Shown here: piece by piece, positions 5,539 to 7,712 of the stretch
How the letters are laid out: each line of letters begins with the position of its first letter
Position numbering within the stretch: the first letter of the stretch is position 1
Source: Bacteroidales bacterium
Lineage (GTDB): Bacteria; Bacteroidota; Bacteroidia; Bacteroidales; WCHB1-69
DNA: 7,712 bases
Assembly (NCBI GenBank): GCA_024400715.1
Contig: JAKSMH010000035.1
Coordinates: 1-7,712 of the forward strand
Direction of reading: 5' to 3'
Notes under the pieces: generated by a model
What the model was told of the DNA's origin: nothing
What the model saw: only the letters and a program-made list of their open reading frames with translations
Database searches by the model: none
Program-made: the position numbers and the translations under genes

Positions 5539-7712
5539 ATGAGAAAATCTATCCTTTTATTGATTTTTGCGTCACTGTTTGCATGTTCGTATGCCATTAG
5601 TCCAGTGGTAACTGTAAATGATGCCAAACTGACCGCAACCAATTTTATGGTTGAACAATGTCACGTCAATGCGGCCACATTGAACTTGACGCTTCAACAC
5701 ACAGAGACTGATGAAGCGGGGGAACCTCTTTTTTATCAATTTCAGGTAAATCAACAAGGTTTCGTAATTGTTTCTGCTTCAGAACTTTACAATCCAATTT
5801 TAGCTTTTTCGTTTGAATCTAACTTTGAAGCAAACGAAGAATCCAATGCTTTTTGTGATAGCTACAAGAAAAGCATTCATCAAGCCAAGGTAGCCAATCA
5901 TCCGGCAAAGGCATCTGTTACCGAAGCTTGGAATCATTTCAAAAATGCTCATTTCGTTTCCGTCAAATCAGGGGAAAACGAAACACACGAATGTATGCCG
6001 CTATTAACCTCCAATTGGGGTCAAGCCGCCTATTATAACCAATACTGCCCTTACGATGGTCACAATTATAACGCAAGCTCAAATACAAAGGACGCTCGTA
6101 CGATAGTAGGTAATGCAGCTCTTGCTATGTCATCCATCCTTTACTACTATCGTTATCCGACCCAGGGTCATGGCGGGACAAGCTACATTTCCTCTATTGA
6201 CCGTGGTGCCTATATCGAGACTTATCCCCGTATATATTTGGATATGAATGGTGTTACCTATAACTACGAAGCCATGCCATCAGCTATTGACAACTACAAT
6301 GGTGAAGTTGCCAAATTGTTATTCCAAACGGGAGCCAGTGCATTGACTCAATATAGCGCGGAAAGAAGTGTTGATTTTAAAACCACAACCGAACCTTATA
6401 TGGCCGCCAATGCGTTGAGAGAGTATTGGGGAATGTCAACCAATGCCTCCATGTTCTTCAGACCTACTGAAATCACCAATGACAGTATCTGGATTGCCGA
6501 TCACATCATTCCCGAATTGGATGCCAGACGTCCTGTTTTCTATTCCGGCTATAAAGATTTGGCTGGAACAGTCAATATGTGTATGGTTATTGACGGTTAT
6601 AAGTATATGACCAATGCACAAGGTACCGCTACCAATGTTTTCCTCCATGTTAATATGGCTTCCACCACCGCTTCCGGTGAAATGAAGAAGGCTTATTATA
6701 TGTACCCCAGTGCCAACTGGATTTACCAATTTAATGAAAGCATCATTAAAGGTCTGCAACCAGCAAGCCAAAATATTGAGAAACCTTATACAAGCTTCGT
6801 TTTAGTTGACGCAAAAACGGGTTCTATCAGTGATGGTGCCGGCAATATGAAATACCAACCCAATTCTAATAGAAGTTGGTTACTTTCCTCTCCCAACGCA
6901 ACAAGTTACACATTTAGTTTCAAACGTTTAAGCACGGAAGCCAATAACGATGTCATATCAATTTATAAGGGTGAAAATGCTGATGAAAGCAACTTGGTTC
7001 AACGTTATTCAGGTCAATACCGTACCATTGGTTGTGGCGACAACACGCAGGGTTCAACCCAACAAGTCACTTTCGATTATCCCGCACTTCCAGAAGCCCT
7101 TACCGTTCAATCAGAAAGCGTTTTAATCACTTTCACGTCAAACGATTCAATTGAAGATTACGGTTTTGTGATGGATTTCACCTCAACAGATGATCAAAGC
7201 GCAGTTTCAACCTGTGCAGAAAGCCAAAATATCACGAATTACCACTATGTACTTACCGATAAGGAACAAGAAGTAATTGAAGATCAATCTCAAGTTGACC
7301 AAATTCACAGCTCCAACGAACCTTACGCTGCCCATACAATTTGTAATTGGACGGTTAAGTATCCTGGTGCCATCGGTTATTACTTTGGTTTTACAAAATT
7401 TGATCTTAAAGCTGGCGATTTCATTGAAATCACAACCGTTGGAAACAATCCTGAATTAATAGAAATTTTTGATGTTTTCCATTATCCTGGCACTTCCTAT
7501 TTTGTTGATGCTGACAAAATGAAAATTAGATTTGTTACCGATACTTGGGCAGAAGGTACTGGATTCGAATTGGGTTATTGGGCAAAAACCAGCATTAATG
7601 AAGAAAGCGGTCTCAGCGATATCAATATTTATCCAAACCCTGCCACCAATTTCTTAAATATCGATTTAAGCAGTGAAAACGCACAAAATATTACCCTGAA
7701 TATTTGTGATAT
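5539..7712 (+). CDS. Secreted C10 (streptopain) family pseudo-peptidase with CUB-like domains and T9SS tail, 3'-partial
   Basis: Open frame of 724 codons that runs off the window. A signal peptide (1-19, cut likely after SYA) precedes a Spi/I69-like prodomain (about 22-120; GFVIVSASELYNPILAFS at 74-91). The C10 fold (about 150-407) keeps PLLTSNWGQAAYYNQYCP (154-171), YYYRYP (202-207), VIDGY (350-354), HVN (370-372) and a closing IIKGLQP. Its catalytic positions are lost: the GCVATAMAQ motif reads GNAALAMSS (Asn192 for Cys), the GHAxVxDGY motif reads NMCMVIDGY (Met347 for His), and the Trp after HVN is Met373. Two CUB-like domains follow (about 424-550; 556-683, with Cys559 and Cys602). A type A sorting domain begins at IYPNP (697-701) and is cut by the window end. 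No frameshift or internal stop is present. It is probably an exported, non-proteolytic binding protein; LFAC at 13-16 resembles a weak lipobox. The fold call is strong; inactivity is inferred from the missing residues. Confidence 0.88.
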   Translation, partial: MRKSILLLIFASLFACSYAISPVVTVNDAKLTATNFMVEQCHVNAATLNLTLQHTETDEAGEPLFYQFQVNQQGFVIVSASELYNPILAFSFESNFEANEESNAFCDSYKKSIHQAKVANHPAKASVTEAWNHFKNAHFVSVKSGENETHECMPLLTSNWGQAAYYNQYCPYDGHNYNASSNTKDARTIVGNAALAMSSILYYYRYPTQGHGGTSYISSIDRGAYIETYPRIYLDMNGVTYNYEAMPSAIDNYNGEVAKLLFQTGASALTQYSAERSVDFKTTTEPYMAANALREYWGMSTNASMFFRPTEITNDSIWIADHIIPELDARRPVFYSGYKDLAGTVNMCMVIDGYKYMTNAQGTATNVFLHVNMASTTASGEMKKAYYMYPSANWIYQFNESIIKGLQPASQNIEKPYTSFVLVDAKTGSISDGAGNMKYQPNSNRSWLLSSPNATSYTFSFKRLSTEANNDVISIYKGENADESNLVQRYSGQYRTIGCGDNTQGSTQQVTFDYPALPEALTVQSESVLITFTSNDSIEDYGFVMDFTSTDDQSAVSTCAESQNITNYHYVLTDKEQEVIEDQSQVDQIHSSNEPYAAHTICNWTVKYPGAIGYYFGFTKFDLKAGDFIEITTVGNNPELIEIFDVFHYPGTSYFVDADKMKIRFVTDTWAEGTGFELGYWAKTSINEESGLSDINIYPNPATNFLNIDLSSENAQNITLNICD

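Noticed and set aside
5572..5590. Lipobox-like LFAC (residues 13-16) that would make the C10-like protein a lipoprotein
   Set aside because: The Phe before Ala is a poor lipobox fit, a good signal peptidase I site (SYA) follows, and T9SS cargo normally uses signal peptidase I.
6436..6771. Minus-strand open frame inside the C10-like gene
   Set aside because: It lies opposite the continuous + strand frame that carries recognisable C10 landmarks; no family features are seen in it.
5539..7712. Calling the C10-like gene a pseudogene because its catalytic residues are missing
   Set aside because: The frame is uninterrupted, promoter and signal peptide are intact, and structural motifs and later domains are preserved, which points to a maintained protein.

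Overview
The window reads as chromosomal DNA of a Bacteroidota (Bacteroidetes) bacterium, most likely a Bacteroidales-type lineage. The evidence is threefold. TAnnTTTG-type -7 boxes stand in front of three transcription units. No start has a Shine-Dalgarno sequence. Two secreted proteins carry the 'IYPNP' type A sorting domain of the type IX secretion system (T9SS). All supported genes lie on the + strand.

Layout: 1-291 is non-coding, with a long imperfect inverted repeat, a small hairpin and a promoter. 292-978 encodes a Bacteroidota-type TonB energy transducer and ends at a strong intrinsic terminator (1003-1036). 1060-2751 encodes a secreted subtilisin-family (S8) serine protease with an intact catalytic triad and a T9SS tail. 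A well-formed promoter (2757-2786) then drives a tight operon: sufC (2806-3570), sufD (3572-4960, 1-nt gap) and rlmH (4964-5437, 3-nt gap). This pairs Fe-S cluster assembly with a 23S rRNA methyltransferase; sufB and sufS are not next to sufC and sufD here. After a weak terminator and another promoter (5488-5495), an open frame starts at 5539 and runs off the right edge at 7712 without a stop.

That last gene is the most interesting item. It encodes a secreted protein of at least 724 residues: a signal peptide, an I69/Spi-like prodomain, a C10 (streptopain) peptidase fold, two CUB-like beta-sandwich domains and the start of a T9SS sorting domain. Its C10 domain lacks the catalytic machinery. 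The Cys of the GCVATAMAQ motif is Asn192, the His of the GHAxVxDGY motif is Met347, and the Trp of HVNW is Met373. The surrounding fold motifs and the reading frame are intact. It therefore looks like a pseudo-peptidase kept as a cell-surface or secreted protein, not a decaying gene.

How the genes may connect: TonB serves outer-membrane transport, the S8 protease and the C10-like protein are surface or extracellular T9SS cargo, and sufC-sufD-rlmH is a housekeeping operon between them. Nothing in the sequence shows a functional link beyond proximity.
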